Below, one piece after another: positions 36,000 through 47,277 of a stretch of 64,000 bases of DNA. The first letter of the stretch is position 1. Every line of letters begins with the position of its first letter. The notes beneath the pieces are model-generated. The model saw only the letters and a program-made list of their open reading frames with translations, did no database searches and was not told the DNA's origin. The stretch covers positions 17,068,001-17,132,000 of the forward strand of contig CM059586.1 of the NCBI GenBank assembly GCA_030407085.1. The letters are read 5' to 3'. Position numbers and translations under genes: made by a program. The stretch is from Trichopria drosophilae (taxonomy: Eukaryota; Arthropoda; Insecta; Hymenoptera; Diapriidae).

Positions 36000-37060
36000 C
36001 GCTGAGATATGTCACCGTTCCTGAACTTTTCCCCATCACTGCATAATTATTTATTAGTAAAATTATTAATATTTTGCTGACTATACACTATACGCAAGAT
36101 TAATTTGAAAGAAAAGTGTAATTTAGAGGACTTTTGTGGTGTTAATTATGAATATGAAATCGCTATTAAATAAATAGAAGTGAAAAATTTAAAGTGGCGA
36201 ATCCAATGATATCAATATCAGACAATTTTTCAAATTTCATCGAAATTACAAAAATTTATTATGTGGATTATTATTATTTGGATTAGATAATTTTGATACA
36301 ACAAATTTCTAAATTTATTTAATAACTCGTAAATAGATTCGGATTGTAATTTCCACTTATATAATATTCCTAAATCAAGTCTTAAACCCAATTTTTGTCG
36401 ACATTTTCATAAATCTTTTTCTTGCTTGAGATACTCCATGCCCTGGGCATTTTCCGGATTGAAAAATCCAACCGCATAGCCATAGAATACCCGCAGTCAA
36501 CTACGTGCGCCCACAAATTGATCATTAATTTATCTAATGGAAATTATTCGATACAATGCAGTTGTAATAATAAACAATCAAGGGAAGCATCCCTATGTTA
36601 ATTTTCATAATACCGCAATTACATAACTGTATGACTGTCACATGTGGCTTTTCCGGATTTTCGGAATATTACGGTGATTTTCGTTTTAATTACTGGATAT
36701 TGTTCGGAATGTTATTTACATTTCGGATAAGTAGAAACTAATTATTTCCATTTATGGGTGTGTTTTAAAACGTAAAATTTGTTTTGAATACATTGAAAGA
36801 GAATTTTAATAGTTTTGAATTATTTTAAATAATTCAATTGGGCCTAGCTGCATTTCATTGAAATTGTAATTAGTATACTAAAGTAGTTAAAATAATGAAG
36901 GTAGCTACTGGAATGAATGTTGAATATTATTTTGACAAAATCAAAAAATCAAGATCTAATTAAATATTTTACGTATATAAATGTAACAATTGACTAATTA
37001 ATCATTATGAATGTATGAACAGAATAGGTTATATTAGCTATCAAGGCGAGAATTGCCGAA
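36000..37060. other. AT-rich sequence, no gene seen
   Basis: No repeat or ORF worth reporting was found. Confidence 0.4.
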
Positions 37061-37069
37061 TACGTCCGA

Positions 37070-38255
37070 TCATAGTCGAATGGATAATGTGTCTTCAATT
37101 TTCCACTTTAATTTCATCACAGAAAAGCCTCAAACCAGTTAACAGGAGTTTAATGCACACACTGACTAGATAAATTGATTTTGAAAAATGATGATGAATA
37201 GGATTGACAGATACTGGTTTGATATTCGGATTGTCTCGATCGAAATTGGCGGATAGTAAAAAAGTTTCGGAGATACAAATGTTGATTGTTTGTTAATATC
37301 TGATATGTTAGAGTGTCCAAAATAATAGTGGCGTGATATCCAATTTGTCATAGCTCAAGTAAGATTTTGACCACGTTGGAGTATGAAACGTATAACTGTG
37401 TTTAAGAGTAGTTCTTATTTAGTTTGAAGATACCTGATAGCATTCGCAGTAATAAGTCAGGCAAAGTAAAAATGAGCTAGAATTAGGGAGTTTGTCAGAC
37501 TGTCTTTTAAATGGTGATGATATGAAGACTCACAAAAATATAGCCTATATAAATTATAATATATTTTACTGCTGATTGAGGATATATGGCGGATCTAGGT
37601 TAGGTCTGATGAATAGGTAGACTCCTAAATTCTTAATTTTGGTAACGAATGGTATTTTCTCGCATTTACCATAAGTGAGAGACACTGGATATTATTAATT
37701 AACAAAAAATTATGTCTAAAACCAAATTTTACCATTTAATTTTTTACGCTGGAGTTAAACCCACAATCTTTAGTCCAAGAAGAAGTTGGAATTTTAGTAT
37801 TTAGTCGACTTATAGTTTGGTGTATGTTATATGATTGTAATGATTGAATTAGTTAGGTAATACAGCGTATCGTCGGCAAATACTAACTAGGATTCTCGAC
37901 AGTATTGAAGTTTAGCAAAGTGGGTGTTGAAATCTATAATAAAAAAGTATTGGTCCTAGAATCATTCCTTGAGGAACACCAAAAGTAGTGTAGAGTTCTT
38001 TAGCAACAGTCTATTCCTTTTATGGTGTCCATTGCGATAGGAGTGCAACCATTTTATTGATAGACATCAAAATCAATATGGCGAAGATCCTGTAAAATAA
38101 TGGAATGCCTTAAAGTATCAAAAGCTTTGGAAATATCGAAGAGAACAAGTGATGAGACTTTATTCTATCCCATGTCGAATGTCATTCAAGAGCTTTAATA
38201 AGACGATTTGGAGACACTGGGATTTCCGAACACTAGGGTCCAAAAGAATGTTGAT
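37070..38255 (-). pseudogene. Decayed LINE reverse transcriptase (Jockey/CR1-like)
   Basis: Reading the minus strand from 38255 downward: SLVLFDISKAFDTLRHS near 38115-38160 is catalytic block A. GVPQGMILGPILF near 37942-37982 is the conserved PQG block. VFADDTL near 37864-37885 is the catalytic ADD box. Farther on, KNLGVYL near 37620, ISSISSKIYYNLYRL near 37545-37590 and FSKSIYLVSVC near 37160-37200 follow the C-terminal order of these proteins. The pieces fall in different frames with stops, so the copy is dead. ORF1, the endonuclease and the 5' end are missing. The ORF at 37166-37351 is part of it. Confidence 0.75.
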
Positions 38256-38259
38256 CTCT

Positions 38260-39350
38260 AAATAATATACGATATATTTAGTTGCTTATAGTAGCTTATA
38301 CATATACATGTTTTTGTTCTAATACAAATGTCTTACTTTGATCTAATATGTACATTTGCCAGAATTGCAAACATTATTAACAGTAGTCTTGGCATGGAAT
38401 ATATTTATATTATTACCATTAAATTAGTTAGCTTTCGATTATAGATGCACTAAATCTGTTAAATACGTATTAAAAAAAACGAAACGTAAAAATAGCCTCT
38501 TCCGATAATCGGATAAAAAAGCACAATCTCTTAAGCGACCACTCATCCAAACGCTCTAAAGCGTATTGTGCAAATTGCTTGCATATTGACAATACCATAA
38601 ATTGTTTTGCTTTATTGAAAGCCCACGTTAAAATACATTACTTTAAATCCGTTTTGTTAAATAAACATCAGATTCGGATTTAGCAAAATGTTTTGTTTAA
38701 ATTAATATTAGTCCACCAACTGATGAAAAACGTTGCGAATAATAATGGAAATGGAAAATACGTCGACGAGCTATTGCAATTTAGTACTATGCTATGGTAG
38801 GTAGAGTGATGGCAACGTTGAACAATACGTAGGAATTCTCTATTTCAATAATTGTGCCGGGAGAGCAAGAGTTCAATTGACTGTGTACCCCCAGAGAGGC
38901 AATGCCTAATAAAGTTCAATACGGGATCAAATCAATTGATCATACGATACCTCTTTATTAAATGAACACTAGAATTCCCATTAATATTCCTGCGATTATT
39001 CAAAAACTCATCAGATTAGGATGAATGTCCAATAATTATTCTAAGTAGAAATGAAATTTCTTTACATTAGTATTGCTAGATGAGAAATTCTTAAATCAAG
39101 TGTCTAACTTTTGGTTTCGAACTATCTAGCGTACATTAAAAAATGGTCACGAGCATTTTTTTCAAGGCCTTAATATCCCATTTAACCATTTCGCGTCTCC
39201 ATAAGTCCATATATGCCCCACTTGGAAAGTTTGATATCATTCTAACAAATTTAGAGAAATCGTTAAGATTAACATTTTTTTAATTAAAAAATGGTTGCTA
39301 TTACGTATGAACAAATAATAAAATACACGATTAATTTATATTTATAATTA
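38260..39350. other. AT-rich sequence, no gene seen
   Basis: No supported feature. A gggtcc.aaaagaatgttg stretch at the left border may still belong to the LINE. Confidence 0.35.
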
Positions 39351-39352
39351 TT

Positions 39353-39627
39353 TTAACCTTTACTGGTACAACGTGTGTCAATATGACCCGAGCAAAAGTG
39401 ACATGATGCTATAACTTTTCCTTAGGTACCTCCATATTATTATACAAAGTTATACAAAAAAATTAACAAAATATTATTATTCAGACTTCAACTTCAAGGT
39501 TGAAAGAAGCTTCATGAATTTTTTCAGATTTTTGAAGCTCTTTAGCACCTTTTAAAAGCGCTCGGGTCATGTTGACGCACGTTGTACCATTATTGGGGTC
39601 AAAAAAACGTTGTACCAGTAAGGATTA
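39353..39627. mobile_element. TTAA-flanked MITE with doubled right end
   Basis: TTAA at 39353 is followed by CCTTTACTGGTACAACGTGT. The right end at 39623 is the inverted copy (ACGTTGTACCAGTAAGG) followed by ATTA, a worn TTAA. Both sides then carry gacccgag / ctcgggtc words at matching distance. On the right, a second inner copy of the end (gcgtcaac.. to gttgtacc) precedes the outer one. The TTAA target suggests a piggyBac-type non-autonomous element of about 267 bp. The ORF at 39569-39754 starts in its right end and is not a gene. Confidence 0.65.
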
Positions 39628-39774
39628 CTCATTGTGTACAATATTAAGAGTTCATGTAAAAAGTTATATAATATCACAGCTATATAAACATTTTAGTATT
39701 TCTTCATCAGATTTCAAAAATTGTAAACGGTGGATTAGTTTTCAAAACCGTTAATGAATTTGCTTATTATTTGT

Positions 39775-39930
39775 CATTTTTATGATTTTGTTCTAGCTGA
39801 ATTCGAATCTGATGTTAGTTTGTAAGTTTCAAGTAAATCTATCCGCTTTTTGGAAAAACTAGCCCTCCATTATGGATCTGCCATTTTTAATTTTTGAAAT
39901 TTGATTTAGGAATTGTATGGTACCTGTGCC
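39775..39930. repeat. Partial copy of the dispersed family; poly-C nearby
   Basis: 'ctagctgaattcgaatctgatgttag' at about 39793 and 'tccattatggatctgccatttttaatttttgaaat' at about 39869 are recognisable, worn parts. A run of nineteen C follows at 39963-39981. Confidence 0.45.
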
Positions 39931-39962
39931 TTGTACCTTCCTTTTACTATAAAACTATATTT

Positions 39963-39981
39963 CCCCCCCCCCCCCCCCCCC
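39963..39981 (+). repeat. Poly-C run (19 C)
   Basis: Nineteen uninterrupted C, the longest homopolymer in the window. True length may be uncertain because such runs are error-prone in sequencing. Confidence 0.85.
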
Positions 39982-40098
39982 AACCGTCCATTTATCTAAT
40001 TACAAACCAGCTACATTGCGGCGTTTAAAAAGAATGCAAAATCGGAAGACAAAAATTCGTAAACCACTATGGGGCACGGTTTAAGAGGAGAATAGGCT

Positions 40099-40172
40099 CT
40101 GTGGTGGGAGGTACAAGGTGCTCGACGCGCCGCTCTGCGGTTTAGTTTGTCGGCCTCACAAAAGCCACAACG
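40099..40172 (+). repeat. GC-rich dispersed repeat, forward copy
   Basis: Forward counterpart of 13180-13261. The shared order is ctgtggtgggagg, a variable gctcg-containing middle, gctctgcggtttagttt, gtcggcctca, then aaag.cacaa. It stands out against the AT-rich flanks. Confidence 0.55.
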
Positions 40173-40239
40173 AAATCTCGGGCAGTGTCAACGTCGTCGC
40201 ATATTGTGGATGTGAAATCTGATTTCAAACATTCAAAAT

Positions 40240-41150
40240 AACATTCTATAAATATTAATATATTTTGAATCGAGATTTCATATCTAAATTCAGTTGCTTT
40301 AAAAACTATAAACACTGACAATTACACAGGTATGTAGCACCTCTGCTAGAGGGAAAAAGTAGTAAAGTAACTAATAACCTCATAAAAAGTTAAAGACTTT
40401 TGTTTCGTTTCGAAATATACATTGAAGGCAAAAGGAGTATTTTCATACATGGTACACATTTTTTTCATTATTAAGTTTCATTGTTTATGATTCTGGTATC
40501 ATGGGAGTTGGTTTCTGATTCAGTATTTCAAAATCCTCCGGGTAATGTCTATTGTTTTTGGTTTTCCGGCAGTCAATTAAATTTTCAGAGATTATGTCAT
40601 TAATGAAATACCTTCATTTTGTTTATTCAGTTGTAATTTCTGATTTTGTATTAGATCCCGGCTGCCAATGCCAGAAAATATTCACCGAAAAGGGTTTTAT
40701 TTGTTATAAAATCATAATCTACAACGTTTGAAATAAAAGTGACGCTTGATTCTTGCATAATAATCAAAGAATTTCGATTGTTTTCTATAGATCATGAAAT
40801 TGTGCATTTCTGCAGTTCGTTTCGCAACACGAGGAATTCCGGGGGCTGCGGACGAGCCTCCCGGCAAGCTGTCCAACAACGTCATGCTTGAGCGCCTGTT
40901 AAGTCGACTCTGTAATTGGTCACATTCAACAGATGCCCGTTAAAAATGTTATTGACATCGGCAATTATTTACGAAATTTATCGTCATCTCGATAAATCAC
41001 AATTTTCAACGGTTTCAATAATTGCTGATTTTTAATCTTTTATTATTTTTAAATAAATTTTTCATTTTTTTTTTTTGTGAGATACAAATTTTTTTTGTTC
41101 CAACTGAGATTTGATGTATGTTTGATCAATTCCATCTAATTATGATGAAT
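40240..41150. other. AT-rich sequence, no gene seen
   Basis: A small CpG-richer patch at 40825-40915 (gaggaattccgggggctgcgg) may be part of the next island. Otherwise no feature. Confidence 0.35.
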
Positions 41151-41770
41151 GGGAAGTTAGTATGTTGCATGCAACATATCGCGACTTTAGTCGTTACCCA
41201 GGGAAACCCGGATCCCTGAAGGAACCTTCAGAGAACTGTCGGGCTATTAAGCCGTCGGTAGTCAGGTTGTTTTTTATCCCGGTAAACGATGTCGGCTTCG
41301 GCGATGCCGTCGTCGACAATTCCCGCTGATGGCGCTGCCGGTGACGCTTTCCGACCGTAACTCCTTTTGTCGGCATTGTTCGGCACGTCAAAGAAAACCG
41401 CCTGTAAGAATTTATCCCCTTGAGCTGCCTCGTGTTTGCACGTCGGCATTTTATCTGCATATGCGACAGTACTTAGACGTAATAGATGTCACGGTGAAAA
41501 CTCCTGTTACGGAACATACGTCGAAGAGAATGGGAAATTGTTTATTTTCCTTATTGGAGCTTAATATTTTTAACTACTCTGGGTTCTCCCATACACATAG
41601 TACGCGAAGGTCAGAAAAACGTATGGGAATTCAGTTGGTATCTTTGCGGTGGAAACTCGGACGCCGTATCATCGATGTCATCGCTTAGTTATTGTGACTC
41701 GGTAGGAAGATATCAGAGTTCGATCTTGCAATGTATGTGGTGCGGATGAGTGCAGGTGCTTGACACCACA
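41150..41770. other. CpG-richer island with overlapping ORFs
   Basis: Open on plus (119 codons, 41329-41688) and on minus (88 and 73 codons, 41194-41460 and 41228-41449). The frames conflict and none shows a domain. High CpG (gatgtcggcttcggcgatgccg near 41288) marks it off from the flanks. It may be an exon or a regulatory block. Confidence 0.3.
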
Positions 41771-41994
41771 TTGTTTCATGAAATGACCCGTATTTAACCC
41801 TTACGGACACCTTTATTCAATGCATACGTTTCTTTTGATGGGTCGTTGTTAAAATGTCTTGCCAATTTTTTTATGGTTAGGAATATTCTAATTGATAAAG
41901 ATTACTATCTGGTATTTCATTCTAGTTAATTCATAAAAGTCTAATTTTCATAAAAGGTAATATGATTTGGTTACTGCTGAAGTTTTGTCTCAAC

Positions 41995-42741
41995 TTAACC
42001 CTTTAATCTTTTAGCTTCGGGGATAGTCGATATGTCGACCAGTTAAGAAGCACAAAATATTTAATGTTTTTAGACAAAATTTGATGTTTAAATACTTAAA
42101 AAATAGTTTTCCAATTCCTCTAAACAATTTTGACCTTAAAAATCGGTATTCCAAGGTTAAATTTCATTTCTAGTAGAAGCGAGCGTTTCAGAGTGCTTTC
42201 CTACGTATTTTGATAAATTGAATAAGAAAAAAATATTGAAAAATAGTACTGTCATCTTTGACCTTGAAAATATGTTTATATTTTAACCCGATTAACAATT
42301 TTTAAGCGAACTGTATCATTTTTTGAAAAAGTCATCCGTCATATTGGATCCGCCATTTTGAATTTTGAAAAACTGACATCAGATTCGTAATCAGCGACCC
42401 CAAAAACCCCCGAGTATCAATTTTCTAGCAAATTGTATCATTTCTTTTAACAGTCATCCGCCATATTGGATCCGCCATTTTGAATTTTAAAAAATTGATA
42501 TTGGATTCGGAATCAGGGACCCCAAAAACCCCGGAGTAACGATTTTCAAGTCAATCAGATGCATTTTTAGTTTTGTAAAATTTTTTGCATTGCCCATTCT
42601 GTTGCCTCCGGGATTGGTTGATATGTAGACCAACAGTCAGGTCAGGGGCTCTACCTGAGATATCCAATAATTTTATCTATAATTTTTGCATTTCCTAACA
42701 GGTCAATTTGTACTAGAATTTCCCCGCACCGTAAAGGTTAA
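41995..42741. mobile_element. Possible TTAA-type element containing family repeats
   Basis: TTAACCCTTTAA at 41995 and, inverted, GTAAAGGTTAA to 42741 could be the two ends of a TTAA-targeting element of about 747 bp. Inside each end lies a direct repeat: 'ttcggggatagtcgatatgtcgacca' at about 42016 and 'ctccgggattggttgatatgtagacca' at about 42607. The middle holds the tandem units at 42331-42545. The end match is short, so this is tentative. Confidence 0.35.
42331..42545 (-). repeat. Tandem pair, 122-bp unit, family reference copy
   Basis: Units start at 42331 and 42453 with gtcatccg.catattggatcc, followed by gccattttgaatttt, gattcg.aatcag.gaccccaa and aaacccc.gagta. These are the least worn copies of the dispersed family and define its order of words. 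They are oriented opposite to the 13738 array. Confidence 0.75.
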
Positions 42742-42889
42742 CCTCCAGAATACACTTTCTGTCATGTACAACTTCCAGTTGATATTACACACTAGTGGAA
42801 GGAGGAAGGGGGGGGGGGAGGTAATGGTGAGTTAAAAATAAAAAAAGAACAACATTTATCTAAGATATTGACAAAAATATTGGGAAAAA

Positions 42890-43925
42890 TGAATTTTTTA
42901 TTAAATTAAAACTTGTCATAATAATTTTTCTATGTCGATTATAAACGTGATGTCAGAATTGAAAAATTCAAAATAATATATCCAAGATGGCATCATATTT
43001 AAGGAAATATTTTTCTAGCTTCGATGTTTCGGATATGCACGTTCTCAAAGAATTTTAGAGTTGAACTATTGGAGATGAAGTCTAGAGATGAAGTTCTGAA
43101 TGAACAGATTATGAGCCTAGAGTTAAATTATCAAAATTCAAAATGGTTGGTGCAATAAGACGGATATGAATCGCTAATATGCGCAGTAATTTCTGTATAC
43201 ATATTTATCGAAAAATTAGTATCTGAATGTTTTCGAGGTTTCTGATTATATATGAAAATAACGAAATTCAAAATGGCTACCCCAATATGGCATACATGGT
43301 TCGACTACCTTTGTCGGTAATTATGCGAAATGCAAGAGTTTCTGTTTACAGAATTGCGATTTACATCAACAACATCACATAGTATTATAGACACTGTACA
43401 GCTAATCTTTATAATGATTTCCAAGGCATTGACTATTACATCGCGACAATGAGGACAACGGATTTTGTATCAAAATCGAAATTATACATGTTCATTTTCT
43501 TGATGTTTTTTTATATACAAGTTTTCTTTTGGATATGCTTTAAAATGATCTGAAATTCATTAGAATCACGGACATGTAACTTCTTAAAAATTACGGAGAT
43601 TAATATTTTTAGTTTAAGGCTGCGCTAACAAAATGGTGGCCTAATCTAGAATACTTTCGTCGCTATTAGTAAATTCAAATGTATTACGTTTTGATTAAAA
43701 AATTAGAAAACCAAAGCTTATCATAATAATTTTTCTACGTCGCTGATAAACGTGTTGTCAGAATTGCAAAAATTCAAAATGTCGGTTCCAATATGGCAGA
43801 ATAGATTTGCGAAAATACATGAATTGGGATTAAAATAGGTATTGAAGGGATTTGTGTCGCGAATTATGAACTCGATGTCAGTTATTCATAATTTAAAATG
43901 GTGGATCCAATATATCGAACGAGAT
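42890..43925 (+). repeat. Cluster of worn family copies
   Basis: A 90-bp stretch 'cttgtcataataatttttctatgtcg' to 'aaaattcaaaa' at about 42911-42990 recurs at about 43716-43790. Further 'attcaaaatggttgg', 'attcaaaatggctaccccaatatggc' and 'atttaaaatggtggatccaatat' words lie at about 43137, 43265 and 43890. The region is a mosaic of the same family; no gene is seen. Confidence 0.55.
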
Positions 43926-44046
43926 GTGTGAAAAATGCCGGGAACCATAATGAAAACAGTTGTTATGGGATTATTGGGGTAACTGATCAAAATTTGAAAT
44001 CGGAGCATTTTCGAATGAAAATTAATAATGTACAGCAGAATAATAA

Positions 44047-44665
44047 CACTGTCCGACACTGATTTTGCCTTTGACAAGCGAAATATCATTTCTGAAGTAT
44101 TTTTTCATGCTGAAAACGACGACGCTGGCAGAATTTTGCTATCACGTCACATTTTGCAGAAAAAACGTGATTTAACGTTATTTTTTAACCACATTTAACC
44201 TTATTTTTCTCCAAAGTGTAACGTGATAGCAAAATTTCGCTAGCGCCATCGTTTTCAGAAGGAAAAAATAAGTCGGAAATGATACTTCGTTTGTCAAAAA
44301 TAATTTCTCTTCTGCTGCAAAATAAACCTAAATACAGCCAAAAACGTTATTTTTGACACATTTAATCTCATTTTTCTTCAAAATGTGAAGTGATAACAAA
44401 TTTCTGGTCGCATCATCACTTTCAGTACGAAAAAATACTTCGGAAATGATACTTTCCATGTCAAAATTAAATTCCCTTTTGTTACAAAATAAACCGAAAT
44501 ATGATGAAAAACTTTGATTTTGACACATTTAACGACGTTTTTCTCCAAAATGTGACGTGATAGCAAAATTCGGCAAGGGCTATCATTTTCAGCACGAAAA
44601 AATACGTCGGGAATGACACTTCTCTTGACAAAGGCAAACAGAAAGTATAACTTCGTCGGTCAGTG
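44047..44665. mobile_element. Foldback-like element with repeated core
   Basis: CACTGTCCGAC (44047) and GTCGGTCAGTG (to 44665) are inverted ends. The left arm carries one core, 'gctgaaaacgacg' to 'gctatcacgtcacattttg', near 44115-44160. The right side carries three cores in reverse at 44221, 44388 and 44555 (start of acgtgatagc), exactly 167 apart. Each reverse core continues into a cattttcagtacgaaaaaatac-type stretch. The two minus ORFs at 44328-44566 are the repeat read in two frames, not genes. Confidence 0.75.
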
Positions 44666-44669
44666 TACG

Positions 44670-45370
44670 TAGTTAGTATTTTAGAAGTATTAGTGTAGTA
44701 ATGTAATAAATTGAGGTTAGAATTCTAAAATTAAAAATTGTGGGCAAAGCATGGCCAACATATTTTGATCTTCTTGGTACATAAATTCATCTAGAAATAC
44801 TCAAAGAATATAATCAAGACATTGATATATGAATCTGAAATTTGAATTCTGTTATTAAAAAAGGTTCAAAAAGATTCGAATCGGTGTATATGATTAAAAA
44901 AAAAACTATGCGATTTTTATATAAATATCTATGCAGAGTTTTTTGGAGTAGTTTATTCTAAATCAGCCAAGATTCTAAAATAAATAATGGTGAAACTGAA
45001 CATATTTAAATATATCAGGTTTTAAAGAAAGTTTTTTGTATTTAGAATTTTGATTTCAGTTTCATAATCAACGACTCCGAAAACTCGTAAATATAATTTA
45101 ATATAAAAATTAATGTAATTTGGAAAAAAATTCGGGCGCAGCGTAGCTCATAAAAATGTCAAAAAAATAATAAACATTATGGAATTAAAAAAATCAAAAT
45201 TAGGATGAAGCCATTTAGAGAAATTTGAAAACAATAACCCTGAGAAAGAAAATTTGTATATAATTTACTTAGAAGTAGATATTAAAACCCCTTTGGAATT
45301 TGAAGCAAATATTATGACTTTTTATAGCTCCGAGATAAAAATCTATTTCTACATTCGATATTTTTAATAC
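44670..45370. other. AT-rich sequence, no gene seen
   Basis: A single 'tttcataatcaacgactccgaaaactcgtaaat' near 45060 is another worn reverse copy of the dispersed family. Confidence 0.4.
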
Positions 45371-45379
45371 CCTTTGAGT

Positions 45380-45770
45380 GCGTCTTTGAGTTGACATTAC
45401 CATAAATTCACGCCCGTGTATCCAGTGTGCATACATGTAACTTTATATGCACATGTTGCTACGCGTCTACGACCCCTTTGTACGGCATGAAGTCCTGGAC
45501 AAAGGGCGAGTCTGGGGCTCGAATTCGTCTTCGTCGAGGCGAGGCTAGCAGGAAGGAAGTTTTCATTTGCTTCCATCCCGCTTTCCTCCATTTTTCCACG
45601 CTTCTTCCCCTATCCGTTTCTCGTGGTTTTCCTACTTTTCACGTCCCCCAGATCTCCCTCGAAATCGTACTTAACTACAGAGAGAACCAACAAGGACTCT
45701 CAAAGAAGCTTCGGAAACCTTCAAATTTTCCTGCCGAGGAAAAACTACTGATGGCATCGTGCAGTGCGTT
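45380..45770. other. GC-richer island with 140-codon ORF
   Basis: The plus ORF at 45427-45849 begins with a Cys-rich stretch (CNFICTCCYAS) and has no known domain; its last third lies in AT-rich DNA. A long pyrimidine tract at about 45570-45650 ends in cacgtcccccag, an acceptor-like site at 45651. No donor follows. The minus strand is also open for 64 codons. I treat it as an unassigned island with a possible exon. Confidence 0.25.
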
Positions 45771-47270
45771 ATTATCTATTGATAGTTTTATGCATTTGAC
45801 AATATCCACTTTAAACCTTAAAGGTCTAAAAATGTATTCCATGGCTTAATATTTCAAAAAATTGACTAAAATCGTCAATTGTTTCATTTTTATAAATCGA
45901 TAATGTTATTAATTTTAAGTTTTAAGTTTTACGCAATTTTTGGTCAAGGTCACTTTTTATAGCATTTTTCTGTAACTTTGTTATATTTCTAATATCCATT
46001 TTGTACAATAGTAGACTTAAAATTTGTTTCATGTTCTAGAAATATTTGTGCAATAATAAAAATTGCCAAAAATCGTTCCAAGATTGTTCCATTTCTATTC
46101 ATGTAGCATGTTAATAGTGTCCTTTTTCCTATCAATTTACATACGTCTTTTTTATTTCTTTTTAATTTACTACCTATCGGACCTTTACATTAAGTTTCAT
46201 CAAATTTTTGTTCCTGGTCACTTTTTATTGATTACTTTCTTATAATTTTTTGTTATTTTTTTTCTCATTTATTGATTTTTATTCGGATTATGGTTTCTTA
46301 CTTTTTTAAAACTCATCTGTTTCATAGTTCCAAATTTCTTTTTTATTTTTATTAATTTTTATCCTTAACGATTGTAGCAAACTCTGTTTTCATATATTTT
46401 ATAGTACATTTTGATGTTTGCTTAATATTTATCTGATATATCTGATCATTTTGCTTTTTCTTCGGTTATTTGGTCCATCTTCTTTTGATTCTTTTTGACT
46501 TCTTTTGATGCTCTGAAAATTAGGTACCTCTTATTGTTTGCTGTAATTTATGGAGTCACTGGAATCACTGATTTCAGAAAACATCTTTTTATTTGGTATA
46601 ATCTTATTTCGTAGATTTTGAGAACATTTTTCTGGTATTTCGGAGAGATGATCAAATATTTTCCCATCGAAAACACACAGAAAAAAGAAAATCAGTTACG
46701 AAATTCAGTATTTTTCCTATTGGAAAATAGAGATTAGATCTTTTGTTTTTTGAAAATGTAAATTATATTTTATATGTAACTCAACTATCAAAGTCCATGA
46801 CCAAAATCTTTTCACAAGGTCCTATTTGACCTAAATTGACAAATTTATTACAACGTATTGAATTGATTTTGTAACGACGATAGTCTTCAATTGCATGCAT
46901 TGTTTGTTCGTGCACTCTAAAGCTCTTAAGATGAAATCGACTTTAATGTAGTGAATTTGACTTTAAACAAATCAGAATTGAACAACCTTTCTTAAAGTTA
47001 ATTTCATTGATACTTATATGTGCCCCTTAGTTAAAATGTAATGTAATTATTTTGCGTATTTTATACACGAGTCATCAGAAATAGAGTTTTAACCTCAAAC
47101 AACTTGTATTTGATTTGAAATTTTATTTATACTGCTTTAATGCTATAAGTAAACTTGACTTTAATCAGCCTTTGCTTTCTCGCTACACAAGATTTAAGAC
47201 CTGTGATATTTTTAAATAATACTATGCAAGCATAAGGTGGGATCTGTTTTCTTTGTCATTGTATATGAAC
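45770..47270. other. T-rich sequence with a loose direct repeat
   Basis: 'ggtcaaggtcactttttat' near 45941 and 'ttcctggtcactttttattg' near 46211 sit in similar T-rich context about 270 bases apart. The 60-codon ORF at 46063-46245 is T-driven. No gene is supported. Confidence 0.35.
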
Positions 47271-47277
47271 ATATAAA

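Noticed and set aside
44328..44566. Two overlapping minus-strand ORFs with similar peptides
   Set aside because: They are the 167-bp repeat core read in two frames, so the peptide similarity comes from the DNA repeat and not from a gene family.
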